From contig NZ_LMMU01000001.1 in NCBI RefSeq assembly GCF_001422375.1, forward strand, positions 1,920,178 through 1,984,177: 64,000 bases of DNA, in the 5' to 3' direction. The position numbers were made by a program, and so were the translations under genes. Under the pieces are notes generated by a model. That model was not told the origin of the DNA and searched no databases. It worked only from the letters and a program-made list of their open reading frames with translations. This document shows positions 43,259 to 51,290 of the stretch, in pieces; position 1 is the first letter of the stretch; each line of letters begins with the position of its first letter. Origin of the DNA: Methylobacterium sp. Leaf99 (GTDB lineage: Bacteria > Pseudomonadota > Alphaproteobacteria > Rhizobiales > Beijerinckiaceae).

Positions 43259-43957
43259 TCAGGCCGCTTCCGTCTCGCGGATCGCACGACGGCGCGAGCG
43301 CGCCGGCCTGCTGGCCTCGGCCGCCGGCGCCTCACCCTCATCGCCCTCGGCGTCGCTTTCGTACCAACGGCCGCCGCGCGCGGTGATCTTGTCCCGGAGC
43401 CCGGCACGCCGATCTGGCGGGAACTGGCTCAGGTCGATCGTGACGCCGGCGAGGCTTTCCGCCTTCTCGATCATGGCGGCGTTGCGCGCGGCCAGATCCA
43501 TCTCAGGGACGTCGTCGCCGGCGTCGAGATCCATCGTCCGCTGATCGGGCTCGGCCGCGGCCGCTCGGCGTTCGCCGAAGTACTCGCCGACCTCGGCCAG
43601 CACGACGATACACTCGCCCTGGCCGTGCTCGGCGAGCCGGGTGATGTTCTCGACGGATGCCGCGCCGGTGATCTCGAGCTTGATCCCGTCGCCGACGTTC
43701 CACTTGCCCGTGCGCATGGCTAGGTGCGGGAAGCCCTGGTTCGCGATGAGCTGGATCGACTGCCGCACGACCTTCTGCGCGAGCTTGTCGACGGCCTCGA
43801 TCCGCCACTGCTGATCGAGCTCCGAGAGCTTCGACCACGGCGTCTCCATGTCCCGTACGATGCTCAAGAGGCCGTCGCGGATGTCCCCGCGAAGAGTTGC
43901 ACCCGCCAGGGTGGCGGAGTTTGCTGCTTGCAACGAAGCGTCTGTTGTGGCTTCCAT
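43259..43957 (-). CDS. Hypothetical early protein, 232 aa
   Basis: The start at 43957 (MEATTDASLQAANSATLAGA) follows GGAGAG by seven bases. The middle has WSKLSELDQQWRIEAVDKLA and VGDGIKLEITGAASVENITR, and the end is an Ala/Glu/Arg-rich tail (RSRRRAIRETEAA). This may be a single-strand-annealing or nucleic-acid-binding protein by context, but I cannot assign a family. Confidence 0.65.
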   Translation of the reverse strand: MEATTDASLQAANSATLAGATLRGDIRDGLLSIVRDMETPWSKLSELDQQWRIEAVDKLAQKVVRQSIQLIANQGFPHLAMRTGKWNVGDGIKLEITGAASVENITRLAEHGQGECIVVLAEVGEYFGERRAAAAEPDQRTMDLDAGDDVPEMDLAARNAAMIEKAESLAGVTIDLSQFPPDRRAGLRDKITARGGRWYESDAEGDEGEAPAAEASRPARSRRRAIRETEAA

Positions 43958-44048
43958 TTCACTCTCCATGCACGGGCACCACGCCCGATGTCGGCCGCCC
44001 GGCTCCCTGCTTCGCCGCATAGGAACCGGGCGGTTTGGTTTCTGGGGA

Positions 44049-44483
44049 TCAGGCGGCGATGGGCGGGCGCTGCTGGCCGAGGCCGAAAGACTTCGCGAGG
44101 GCCGAGCGCTGGGCCGCGTAGTTCGGCGCCACCATCGGATAGTCGGAGGGCAGGCCCCACTTCGTGCGGTACTGCTCGGGGCTCATGTCGTACCGGGCAC
44201 GCAGGTGGCGCTTGAGCGACTTCAGTGTGCGGCCGTCCTCGAGGCACACGATGTGGTCGGGGGTGACCGATTTCTTGATCGGGACAGCCGGAACGAGCGG
44301 CCCGGCGGGTTCGGCCGGCGCAGCGGCCTCTCCCGTGGCGAGCTGCACGAGTGCGGCGTGCGTGCTGCGGATCAGGCTCGGCAGATCAGAGGCCGGCAGC
44401 GAGTTTCCGCTGACGTAGGCTTGGACGACGGCAACCGCGAGTTCGACGTAGGGCGGTGTATCGGTGGGGGGCGTGTCGGACAT
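44049..44483 (-). CDS. MucR/Ros-type transcriptional regulator
   Basis: The 144 residues match ROS/MUCR: an N-terminal helical part (YVELAVAVVQAYVSGNSLPA), a variable Pro/Ala linker, then SVTPDHIVCLEDGRTLKSLK and RHLRARYDMSPEQYRTKWG, and finally LPSDYPMVAPNYAAQRSALA. The single-Cys (CLED) form lacks the second Cys of the zinc finger of Ros. MucR proteins bind AT-rich DNA and silence genes. In a prophage it may tune either phage or host expression. Confidence 0.9.
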   Translation of the reverse strand: MSDTPPTDTPPYVELAVAVVQAYVSGNSLPASDLPSLIRSTHAALVQLATGEAAAPAEPAGPLVPAVPIKKSVTPDHIVCLEDGRTLKSLKRHLRARYDMSPEQYRTKWGLPSDYPMVAPNYAAQRSALAKSFGLGQQRPPIAA

Positions 44484-44538
44484 GGGTTCGGTCTCCAGGG
44501 GGAAGGGCTTGGCGGGATCCGCCCGCCGGCGGATGGGA

Positions 44539-44865
44539 TCAGGGACGCGGTCGCGCTTCAGGCGAGGGCTCTTCCCGTCGGGGCACCCGGGGCTCTCCGC
44601 GCGCGCGGGTGTCCTGCCGGACCTGCGAACCGAGGGTCTCGACGGCGCTACCAATCCGGCGCTCGATGGCCTCGGCGGTGACCTGACGCTCGAATACGAG
44701 GGCCGCGTGCGACGCGATCAGGGTTCCGACCGGATCGTCGCCGGCGTCGAGGGCGGGACGGAGTTGCGCCAGGTAGGCCGCAACGCGTTGCTCGTCGGGC
44801 CGGTAGGGATTGGCCGCGTGGTCGCGTGCCGCGAACGCCCGCGCCTGTTCTCCGCCGTCCACCAT
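44539..44865 (-). CDS. Hypothetical early protein, 108 aa
   Basis: It starts MVDGGEQARAFAARDHAANP after GGAGAG. Mostly helical, with AALVFERQVTAEAIERRIGS and a strongly charged end. It is not recognised. Confidence 0.6.
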   Translation of the reverse strand: MVDGGEQARAFAARDHAANPYRPDEQRVAAYLAQLRPALDAGDDPVGTLIASHAALVFERQVTAEAIERRIGSAVETLGSQVRQDTRARGEPRVPRREEPSPEARPRP

Positions 44866-44922
44866 GATGCTCTCCGAAGGGTTGGCCGAACGGCACCACG
44901 CCGCCCGCCATGGGCTGTTCGC

Positions 44923-45114
44923 TCAGTTGCGCGAATCGTTCGGCGTGCGGCGGCGCGTGCGGTCCCAGAGGCGGGGGTCCCACTCGCGCGCGGCGTCTTC
45001 GCAACGGCGCGACAGCATCAGCAGTGGGGTCGCCCACGAGCCGATGAGCAGAAGCGGAATGGAGAGGCCGCGCAGGGCCGAGGCGAGCGCGCGGGCGATC
45101 AGGGGCCCGATCAT
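44923..45114 (-). CDS. Small single-span membrane protein, 63 aa
   Basis: It starts MIGPLIARALASALRGLSIP with a hydrophobic span to about residue 33 (LLLIGSWATPLLML) and a basic, aromatic C-terminal part (REWDPRLWDRTRRR). The ATG overlaps the previous stop (ATGA). It is probably an inner membrane protein, for example in exclusion of other phages, which is a guess. Confidence 0.55.
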   Translation of the reverse strand: MIGPLIARALASALRGLSIPLLLIGSWATPLLMLSRRCEDAAREWDPRLWDRTRRRTPNDSRN

Positions 45115-45473
45115 GCGCGACCCTCCAGGACATCGGCGAGCTGCTGGCGGATCGCTGCCGCGGCGCGCTCGAGGCGCTCCTGCTCCTGCTGCCGGGCGAC
45201 GTCGACGAACCAGGCGTCGGCGCGGTCCGGATGGACGCGGCAGAGGAACGCGGCGCCGTAGCGCTGCACCAGCGCGTCGTAGGCCGGGCCGTTCGGAGCA
45301 TTGCCCTGCTCGAGCCACTTCCGGACGGTGTTGGCCGGGATGTTGGTCTCGGCCTCGACGCAGAGGGCGGTCTTCAGCGGGTGCTGATCGCGGAGAAACG
45401 CGCTGACCCGTTCCGCTAATGTTCGGCCATCAACCGGCCCAACCTTTCGCTGGGCTTGTCCGGACTTTCCCAT
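45111..45473 (-). CDS. Helix-turn-helix-like early protein, 120 aa
   Basis: It starts MGKSGQAQRKVGPVDGRTLA. Residues 35-60 (LCVEAETNIPANTVRKWLEQ) look like a helix-turn-helix, followed by AYDALVQRYGAAFLCRVHP. The rest is a long Glu/Arg/Gln-rich helix. Early position and this pattern suggest a DNA-binding regulator or replication accessory. Confidence 0.65.
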   Translation of the reverse strand: MGKSGQAQRKVGPVDGRTLAERVSAFLRDQHPLKTALCVEAETNIPANTVRKWLEQGNAPNGPAYDALVQRYGAAFLCRVHPDRADAWFVDVARQQEQERLERAAAAIRQQLADVLEGRA

Positions 45474-45550
45474 AGTTATCCCCGATGTTGTGCACATCGG
45501 GGACGACGTTGAGGAGGATAGGAAATCGGAGCTGAGGGTGGCAGCGGACA

Positions 45551-45970
45551 TCAGCGGCACCCGTTCAAAGTTGAGGGATACGCAGGCACAGAGGCGCGAT
45601 CGGCAGCTTGCCGGCATAGACGATCACGCAAAAAGACGACGCCCGACCAAAGACACGAGACAGAAGCGGCGAGGCGAATGGCGACAGGCGGCGCGCGCGA
45701 TGGAGATCGCGCGGCCAGATGCGCTCCCTCGGACGTGTGGTGGGCGGACTGCACCACGTCACCGGTATCCACCTGGGCGATCAGGGCGGGGCGATAGGTG
45801 GCGCGCTTGGGCGACGCGACACGCCCCGCTTCATCGGCATGCGTCAAGATCTCGAATAAAAGAAGTTGAGCGACGCCGTTAAAGGGCTCCGCTAACGCGT
45901 GGTCCACGATGGTGTCGGCCGATGTTGCCGATAGAACGCTAGGCTCATCAGAAGTCTGCCGGGTGCTCAT
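45551..45970 (-). CDS. Hypothetical early protein, 139 aa
   Basis: It starts MSTRQTSDEPSVLSATSADT, overlapping the Cro-like stop by ATGA. The first 80 residues are regular (VAQLLLFEILTHADEAGRVA); the last 40 look like random GC-rich translation, so the true end might be affected by a frameshift. It is the second gene after Cro, a place often held by CII-like or lytic regulators. Confidence 0.5.
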   Translation of the reverse strand: MSTRQTSDEPSVLSATSADTIVDHALAEPFNGVAQLLLFEILTHADEAGRVASPKRATYRPALIAQVDTGDVVQSAHHTSEGAHLAARSPSRAPPVAIRLAASVSCLWSGVVFLRDRLCRQAADRASVPAYPSTLNGCR

Positions 45971-46197
45971 GCGGCAACCTCGGTAGCAATCGGTGAGTCC
46001 CACAGATCAGGGCGTAGCTGCCACCGGGGCACAGCACCCTTTGTCGCCCTCTCTATGGCTACCGCCAACTCACCGGATACACGCCCGGCGCGCTTAGCCT
46101 TCCAGATCGCACCCTGCGAAACTCCGCAGGCTGAACCCAGCTTCGCCTCGGATCCGAGGATCGCTATCGCGGCTTGAATGAGAGGTCGAGTACTCAT
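45967..46197 (-). CDS. Cro-like repressor (YdaS type)
   Basis: The 76 residues match small Cro/YdaS proteins: PLIQAAIAILGSEAKLGSAC followed by the recognition segment GVSQGAIWKAKRAGRVSGEL and ATKGAVPRWQLRPDLWD, the characteristic ending. It is divergent from the S24 repressor, with shared operators between. It would switch off the repressor during lytic growth. The ATG at 46197 is chosen over a GTG at 46215. Confidence 0.88.
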   Translation of the reverse strand: MSTRPLIQAAIAILGSEAKLGSACGVSQGAIWKAKRAGRVSGELAVAIERATKGAVPRWQLRPDLWDSPIATEVAA

Positions 46198-46209
46198 GGG
46201 CCCAGATAT

Positions 46210-46272
46210 AACCACTGAGGTTGTTGGTAGTCAACAACCAGGTTGTCCGAGCGTTCCCACAACCGAGGTTGT
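46210..46272. promoter_or_regulatory. Main repressor/Cro operators
   Basis: Between the two divergent starts are at least four dyads of the half-site ACAACC/GGTTGT: AACCACTGAGGTT (46210-46222), GTTGTTGGTAGTCAACAAC (46220-46238), ACAACCAGGTTGT (46234-46246) and ACAACCGAGGTTGT (46259-46272). The last two have one- and two-base centres. Overlap and spacing suggest cooperative binding and competition between repressor and Cro over both promoters. Confidence 0.8.
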
Positions 46273-46285
46273 AGGGTGCGTTGAT

Positions 46286-46969
46286 ATGACGTGGCATGAC
46301 ACCATCCGCGAGGGCAGAGACGCCCTGGGCTTAAGTCAAGCGAAGCTCGCCAAGGCGATCGGCGCTTCGCAGGCTACGGTTGCCAAGATTGAGCAGGGGT
46401 TGGTTCAGTCGTCGTCCCTGCTACCCGCGATCATTAGAGAGCTGAACCTCGACGCCAGCCAGTTCCCAGAAGATGCTTTTGGACGTGTTGGGGCCGATGC
46501 CCCACGTGCAGCGAGCCGGCCTCAGCAGCAGCTTCCGGAGTTCGCGCGCGATCCTGCGTATTGGGCAGCTGCAGCTGGTTTGGTAGGAGATGTTCCTCTC
46601 TACGCATCGGCAGAGGGCGGTCAGGGGGCTCTACTTATTGAGCGGGACTCGATCGGTACTGTAAAGAGACCGCCTTTGTTGCAAGGCGTGAAGGACGGGT
46701 ACGCCATATATTTGGTTGGTGAATCGATGTCTCCCGAGTTCGAGCCGGGCGACATCCTCATGGTGAACCCCAGACTTCCCGTGCTCGCAAACACGTCCTG
46801 CGTTTTTTACGCACGATCGGACGATGAGCCCAAGGCTATGGTGAAGCGCTTTCTGTCCGCAACGGAAGACGAGTGGCGCGTCCGGCAGTTTAGCCCGGAC
46901 AAGGAGTTCAACCTCGGCCGGGCTGAGTGGGAAACGCGACACCGGATCGTTTCTAAAAACTTCCGGTAG
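46286..46969 (+). CDS. Phage repressor, HTH plus S24 peptidase domain
   Basis: The 227-residue protein has an N-terminal XRE helix-turn-helix (GLSQAKLAKAIGASQATVAK, residues 15-34). A linker follows with VPLYASAEGG, typical of S24 phage repressors. The C-terminal fold has Ser147 in VGESMSPEF and Lys187 in AMVKRF, the catalytic pair of LexA/CI self-cleavage. An Ala97-Gly98 pair in the linker is a possible cut site. RecA-dependent induction is therefore likely. The ATG at 46286 is chosen since it lies 13 bases beyond the last operator. Confidence 0.92.
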   Translation: MTWHDTIREGRDALGLSQAKLAKAIGASQATVAKIEQGLVQSSSLLPAIIRELNLDASQFPEDAFGRVGADAPRAASRPQQQLPEFARDPAYWAAAAGLVGDVPLYASAEGGQGALLIERDSIGTVKRPPLLQGVKDGYAIYLVGESMSPEFEPGDILMVNPRLPVLANTSCVFYARSDDEPKAMVKRFLSATEDEWRVRQFSPDKEFNLGRAEWETRHRIVSKNFR

Positions 46970-46972
46970 ACC

Positions 46973-47236
46973 TCAGAACGGCAGGCCCATGTCGTCCTCG
47001 TCGTCGAGCCGGCCGTACTGGGCGAGGACAGTTGGCTCCTCAAATTCCCCCGTTGTGGGATTTCCCGTCCGAGCAATCGCCACCACAGCCGCTTTACGCT
47101 GTGAAAGCCGTTCTGCCGTTTTCCTGGCGCTGCTCTCGCTGTTGGCTTGTATGGGTGCATCCATCCGGAGCCCAGCATGCTCCTTCGTGAAGCTTTGCAC
47201 GACATAATACGTCTTCACGGTCTCAGCTGCAGGCAT
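46973..47236 (-). CDS. Hypothetical protein convergent with the repressor, 87 aa
   Basis: It starts MPAAETVKTYYVVQSFTKEH after AAGGGT and continues SSARKTAERLSQRKAAVVAI and an acidic end (GRLDDEDDMGLPF). It is a compact alpha/beta protein. Three bases separate its stop from the repressor stop, and its promoter must lie among the second operator cluster. It is not recognised. Confidence 0.65.
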   Translation of the reverse strand: MPAAETVKTYYVVQSFTKEHAGLRMDAPIQANSESSARKTAERLSQRKAAVVAIARTGNPTTGEFEEPTVLAQYGRLDDEDDMGLPF

Positions 47237-47322
47237 GGGATACCCTTGTTGATGCTCGACTCGATGTTCGCGCTTTGTTCTAAAATGAGTCAACGGGCAT
47301 CGCCGTCGGGTCCATGTGGATA

Positions 47323-47383
47323 ACAACCGACAACCGACTGCATACCTTGGTAGTTGACACCCAACAACCAGAGTAGTAGTTGT
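47323..47383. promoter_or_regulatory. Second repressor operator cluster
   Basis: It contains ACAACC at 47323-47328 and 47330-47335, TTGGTAGTT at 47348-47356, CAACAACCAG at 47362-47371 and AGTTGTC at 47378-47384. The order TTGGTAGT, CAACAACCAG, GTTGTC repeats that of the main operators about 1.1 kb away. It lies between the minus-strand 87-residue gene and the plus-strand early operon, so the repressor should control both. Confidence 0.72.
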
Positions 47384-47415
47384 CGTCCCATCAGCTCACG
47401 CCGATGGAGACGCCG

Positions 47416-47865
47416 ATGCCCGCCGCATTCCCTGAGATCGCCCGCCGGTTCGCTCCGTCCGCGACCTCCCCGCTCACTCACATCATCCACTTCACCGTCC
47501 CGCGGCGCGGGTCTGCTGACGAGCGCATTTTGGCCGAGACCCGCGTCGGCGACACCGCCGCCAACGTGATCGAGTACCTCGGCACCGACCAGCTCAACGA
47601 CCACGTGCTGACGGCGGTCTATGCGGTCGATCTGACGCCCGGCGCCCTGGCGCTCACCGACGTCACCGCCGCGATCCTCCGGGACGTCGCCGCCTTCGTC
47701 GAGGCCGCCGCGATCGAGCTGCCCCGCAGCCTGGACGATGCCTTCACCCGCCACGGCATCCCGCAGCCTATGGCCTGGGTCGAAACCAATCGGCTCGCCT
47801 ACGCCGAGTTCGAAGCCGAGCGCCTCGGTCCGGCCGACTGCCTGGATCACCGCCGCGCCGCCTGA
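47416..47865 (+). CDS. First gene of the rightward early operon, 149 aa
   Basis: It starts MPAAFPEIARRFAPSATSPL with GGAG six bases before the ATG. HIIHFTVPRRGSADERILA and VIEYLGTDQLNDHVLTAVYA show a regular alpha/beta fold. A TTG further upstream lies inside the operators and is rejected. The family is not recognised. Confidence 0.7.
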   Translation: MPAAFPEIARRFAPSATSPLTHIIHFTVPRRGSADERILAETRVGDTAANVIEYLGTDQLNDHVLTAVYAVDLTPGALALTDVTAAILRDVAAFVEAAAIELPRSLDDAFTRHGIPQPMAWVETNRLAYAEFEAERLGPADCLDHRRAA

Positions 47866-47929
47866 GCCGCCCACCGGGCCGCTCACGCCGGGCGGCCCGG
47901 CCTATCCACCCCCACATCGCGAGCCGGCC

Positions 47930-48151
47930 ATGAGCGCCAGTGCCATCGTCTTCGGACCCTTCATCGTCGGTGCCCTCGTTGCCGCGCTCGCCGACATCGG
48001 CCTCCGCCTGCACGGCGGGCTCGCGACCCCCACGCCCGCCGCCGACGGCGTGATCCTGTTGGCTGGGCACGTCCTGCGCCTCTTGGCGATTGTGCCGGCG
48101 GTGATCCTCACGGCGCTGGCCCTGGCCATCGGCTGGAGGGTCCGCCCGTGA
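47930..48151 (+). CDS. Two-span membrane protein, 73 aa
   Basis: It starts MSASAIVFGPFIVGALVAAL. Two hydrophobic spans, at about 5-25 and 45-67 (LRLLAIVPAVILTALALAIG), are joined by a short polar loop. It ends overlapping the next GTG start. Function unknown. Confidence 0.6.
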   Translation: MSASAIVFGPFIVGALVAALADIGLRLHGGLATPTPAADGVILLAGHVLRLLAIVPAVILTALALAIGWRVRP

Positions 48152-48363
48152 GCGTCGCTGACCTCTACCGCCGCGCCCCGTACCGCATCCGGTTCGGCAC
48201 GCGCGCCACCATCGAGGACCGGCACGGGGTCGGCGCTTTCATGGTCATCGAGCCGGCCGACTGCGCCGCCGAGCGCATCGCCTTCGCCGAGGCCTGGATC
48301 GAGCAGGCCAACGCCGCAGCCGCCCTCGCTGAACCGCCCGCCCTCCTCGCCGCAGCAGAGTGA
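48148..48363 (+). CDS. Hypothetical early protein, 71 aa
   Basis: It starts at GTG overlapping the previous stop (GTGA) and reads MSVADLYRRAPYRIRFGTRA, then an Ala-rich helix (AEAWIEQANAAAALAEPPAL). It is not recognised. Confidence 0.6.
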   Translation: MSVADLYRRAPYRIRFGTRATIEDRHGVGAFMVIEPADCAAERIAFAEAWIEQANAAAALAEPPALLAAAE

Positions 48364-48563
48364 CCGCCGCCATGGCCGATGAAACCCTTCTGACCGCCGC
48401 CCGGCGCGTGGTCCGCTTCATCCGCATCGACGAAGCGCACGGCGGGCTCCTCAGCAACGAAACGGTGCAGGCCGTCGACACGCTCGACAAGCAGGTCCGC
48501 TCCGCTGCCGCAGCCGAAGAGGCTGCCGAGATCCCGATGGAGACCGCACATGCTGATCGTTGA
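48360..48563 (+). CDS. Hypothetical early protein, 67 aa
   Basis: It starts at GTG overlapping the previous stop, or at the ATG at 48372 (MADETLLTAARRVVRFIRID). It is a helical, acidic small protein. It overlaps the nuclease gene by 14 bases. It is not recognised. Confidence 0.55.
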   Translation: MTAAMADETLLTAARRVVRFIRIDEAHGGLLSNETVQAVDTLDKQVRSAAAAEEAAEIPMETAHADR

Positions 48564-49524
48564 CCACACCGAGGGCTCGGTGCCCGGGCCCGGCCTCTTC
48601 CAGATGCCGGCCGACGTCTACCATGCTGATCCGGCGCCGGAGCCGAGCCTGTCGTCGTCGATCGCCAAGGTGCTGATCACGCACAGCCAGGAGCACGCCT
48701 ACGTCGAGCATCCGCGCCTCGGGAAAGCGCCTGATGCGGGCCGCGATCCAACCCGGCCGATGGAGATTGGCACCGCGGCCCACAAGCTCATCCTCGGGCA
48801 CGGCGCCGACCTCGTGATCATCGACGCCGCCGACTACAAGGGCGGCGCCGCGAAGGCCGCCCGGGCCGCCGCCTACGCCGCCGGTGATGCCCCGATCCTG
48901 CGCCCCGACTGCGAGAAGGCCGAGACGTTGGCCGAGCAGGTCGCGCTTCGACTCGCCCGCATCGAGGGCTGCGAGGGTTTCCAGTCCGCGCCCGCCGAGG
49001 TGGTGGCCATCGCTCGCGATCGGTCCGGCGCCTGGCTGCGAATCATGATGGATCGCGTCGAGATCCACGACACCCACGCCATCATCTGGGATGTGAAGAC
49101 CGGAGACCAGTCCGCCGCGCCGCAGACCCTCGGCCGCCGTGTCGAGAACATGGGCATGGAGGTGCAGGCCGCGTTCTACATCCACGTCCTGGGCTTGCTG
49201 TTCCCACACCTGCAGGGCCGCATCGTCTTCCGCTGGATCTTCATCGAGAACGACGCCCCGCACGGGACCTGCGTGGCCGAGGCTGACGCCGCAGGCCTGC
49301 ACATCGGCGCCCACAAGGTCAGCCTCGCGCTCGCCCGGTGGAGCAAGGCGATGAAGTCCGGCACCTGGGCCGGCTACCCGAGCCAGATCGTGCGGGTCGA
49401 GTACCCAGAGTGGGCACAGAAGCGCTGGCTTGAGCGCGAGGAATCGGAGCTCGCCCAGGAGGTCCAGAGCTTCGACCTCAACAGCAGCCCGTGGCGGCCC
49501 CTCGATTGGGAGGACGCGGCGTGA
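48550..49524 (+). CDS. RecE-like PD-(D/E)XK exonuclease
   Basis: The 324-residue protein matches the DUF3799/RecE-type nuclease family: YHADPAPEPSLSSSIAKVLI (the usual N-terminal pattern), PMEIGTAAHKLILG near 75, the catalytic Asp in LRIMMDRVEI near 165 and DVKTG near 180 (D-x-K), and QAAFYIHVLGLL near 205. Such 5'-3' exonucleases give single strands for phage recombination. The following ATPase gene overlaps by four bases, making a recombination pair. Confidence 0.88.
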   Translation: MLIVDHTEGSVPGPGLFQMPADVYHADPAPEPSLSSSIAKVLITHSQEHAYVEHPRLGKAPDAGRDPTRPMEIGTAAHKLILGHGADLVIIDAADYKGGAAKAARAAAYAAGDAPILRPDCEKAETLAEQVALRLARIEGCEGFQSAPAEVVAIARDRSGAWLRIMMDRVEIHDTHAIIWDVKTGDQSAAPQTLGRRVENMGMEVQAAFYIHVLGLLFPHLQGRIVFRWIFIENDAPHGTCVAEADAAGLHIGAHKVSLALARWSKAMKSGTWAGYPSQIVRVEYPEWAQKRWLEREESELAQEVQSFDLNSSPWRPLDWEDAA

Positions 49525-50471
49525 CGTTCAGCTTCGTCCCAGCAAACCGGTTTACGGATCGCGCCGGCGTCTTCGTCTCCCTCACCGGGGGGACAAACTC
49601 GGGCAAGACCTTCTCGGCGCTGCGGCTCGCGCGCGGCATCGCCGGCCCGACCGGCAAGGTGGCGGTCCTCGACACCGAGGGCGGTCGGACGCTGCACCTG
49701 AAGAACGAGTTTCAGTTCGACGCGAACATCATGGACCCGCCGTTCCGGCCGGAGCGCTTCGCCGAGGCCGCGAAGGCTGCCGAGGTCGCGGGCTACGACG
49801 CCCTCGTCATCGACAGCTTCTCGATGGAGTGGGTCGGCCTGGGCGGCGTCCTCGAATGGCAGGCCGCCGAGCACGAGCGCATGGGCGGCAAGGACAGCAC
49901 CAAGGGCACGTCCTGGATCAAGCCGAAGATGGCCCACAAGGCCATGGTCTACTCGTTCCTGCAGCGCCGCATCCCGATCATCTTCTCGATCCGGGGCGAG
50001 GAGAGCTTCGTCCCGCCGAACACGAAGACTTTCAAGTCGATCACCAACAAGCAGTTCCCCTTCGAGGTAACGGTGTCCTTCCGGTTGGAATCGGATCGGA
50101 AAGGATACATCGACCTGTCCGACCCGAAGTCCTGGAAGATGGAAGGCGCCCACCAGGACATCTTCAAGCACGGCGAGCGCATCAGCGAAGAGCACGGCGC
50201 CGCGCTCGCGCGCTGGGCTTGCGGTGACCACGCGAAGCCAGCCGCCAACCCAGCGCCCGCTGAGGGTAGCAGGCCGCAGTCCGCCAAGGACCGGCTCTTC
50301 GCCGCCGCCCGGGCCGCCGCCGACCAGGGCCGCCAGGCGCTCGACGCCTTCCGCCTCGAGCTCGAGGAGCGGGCTGACCGCGCCCTCGATGCCATCGGCC
50401 CCGAGCTGCTGGAGCGCGCCGCCAGCGCCGACGGTGGCGAGCCCGAGGCCGGCCGCGACGAAGCCGCCTGA
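49521..50471 (+). CDS. AAA-type recombinase, Sak4-like
   Basis: The 316-residue protein starts at GTG (VTFSFVPANRFTDRAGVFVS), overlapping the nuclease stop (GTGA). The P-loop is GGTNSGKT (residues 23-30); VAVLDTEGGRTLHL and ALVIDSFSMEW (Walker B near 90) follow. This is the pattern of the AAA_24/Sak4 family of RecA-core single-strand annealing proteins. After about residue 235 a long Ala/Arg/Glu-rich tail follows. It should act together with the RecE-like nuclease. Confidence 0.85.
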   Translation: MTFSFVPANRFTDRAGVFVSLTGGTNSGKTFSALRLARGIAGPTGKVAVLDTEGGRTLHLKNEFQFDANIMDPPFRPERFAEAAKAAEVAGYDALVIDSFSMEWVGLGGVLEWQAAEHERMGGKDSTKGTSWIKPKMAHKAMVYSFLQRRIPIIFSIRGEESFVPPNTKTFKSITNKQFPFEVTVSFRLESDRKGYIDLSDPKSWKMEGAHQDIFKHGERISEEHGAALARWACGDHAKPAANPAPAEGSRPQSAKDRLFAAARAAADQGRQALDAFRLELEERADRALDAIGPELLERAASADGGEPEAGRDEAA

Positions 50472-50517
50472 CGAACTCTCCCGATCCACTGCCGCCAAGC
50501 CCTCAGGAGCCCGTTCC

Positions 50518-50934
50518 ATGACCGAACCCGTCGAGCATCACGCGCCCGAGCGCCCCGACCCCATCCTCGTCGTCGACATATGCGACCGGGGCCTGATCAT
50601 GGCCGGACTGCCGACCTACAGCGACCTCGCCGAGCGGCTGAAGGTCTGGGAGGGTACAGCCGCTGCGCGCCTGGAGGCAGCTACTCTCGGTACCGCCATC
50701 GCGGAGACCCGCCGGCTGCGCACGGCCCACGGCATTGTGGGAACCCAGATCGGCGCAGCCATGGCGGCGTTTGCCGTCGGCGATGCGCAGGCGGGCATGA
50801 ACATCCTCAACCACGCCAAGGAATTCTGCGACCACCACGCGGTGCAGGAGACCGCTCAGCCGCAGCCCGAGAACGTAGTGCTGCTCGCCGCCCATCGCGT
50901 CCAGTGCGTCGCCGCCGATCTCGGGAGGCTGTGA
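50518..50934 (+). CDS. Hypothetical early protein, 138 aa
   Basis: It starts MTEPVEHHAPERPDPILVVD. A helical middle part (ETRRLRTAHGIVGTQIGAAM) is followed by a His-rich stretch (AKEFCDHHAVQE). It ends overlapping the next start (TGATG). It is not recognised. Confidence 0.6.
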   Translation: MTEPVEHHAPERPDPILVVDICDRGLIMAGLPTYSDLAERLKVWEGTAAARLEAATLGTAIAETRRLRTAHGIVGTQIGAAMAAFAVGDAQAGMNILNHAKEFCDHHAVQETAQPQPENVVLLAAHRVQCVAADLGRL

Positions 50935-51290
50935 TGCGGGCACAAGCTATCCCCGACCGCCAGATCGACGACCTCGCCCGCCGCGCCCAGGCGCTGGCTC
51001 TGCGCTACGACCGGACCCGGCGCGACGCCGCGCGCATCGGCGTGCAGCCCGAGAACCGGGACACCTTCCGCCGCGTCACCGAAATCGACGAGGACGCCGA
51101 GACCATCGCCGATCTGGAGCGCCTGGTCGCGCAGGTCCGCCGGTGCGGCCTTGGCTCGGATGCACGCCCCGCTCCGGTGCTGAACCTGGTGCCAAAAGTC
51201 CCGCCGGCATCGGAATCGCGGACGAGCCCATGGCGCGGCTGGCTCGCGATGGTCCGCCCGGCCCGCCGCACCGCGTCCGAGGTAGCGTGA
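50934..51290 (+). CDS. Hypothetical early protein, 118 aa
   Basis: It starts MRAQAIPDRQIDDLARRAQA, with a long coil-like helix (EIDEDAETIADLERLVAQVR) and a basic C-terminus. It overlaps both neighbours by a TGATG arrangement. It is not recognised. Confidence 0.6.
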   Translation: MRAQAIPDRQIDDLARRAQALALRYDRTRRDAARIGVQPENRDTFRRVTEIDEDAETIADLERLVAQVRRCGLGSDARPAPVLNLVPKVPPASESRTSPWRGWLAMVRPARRTASEVA

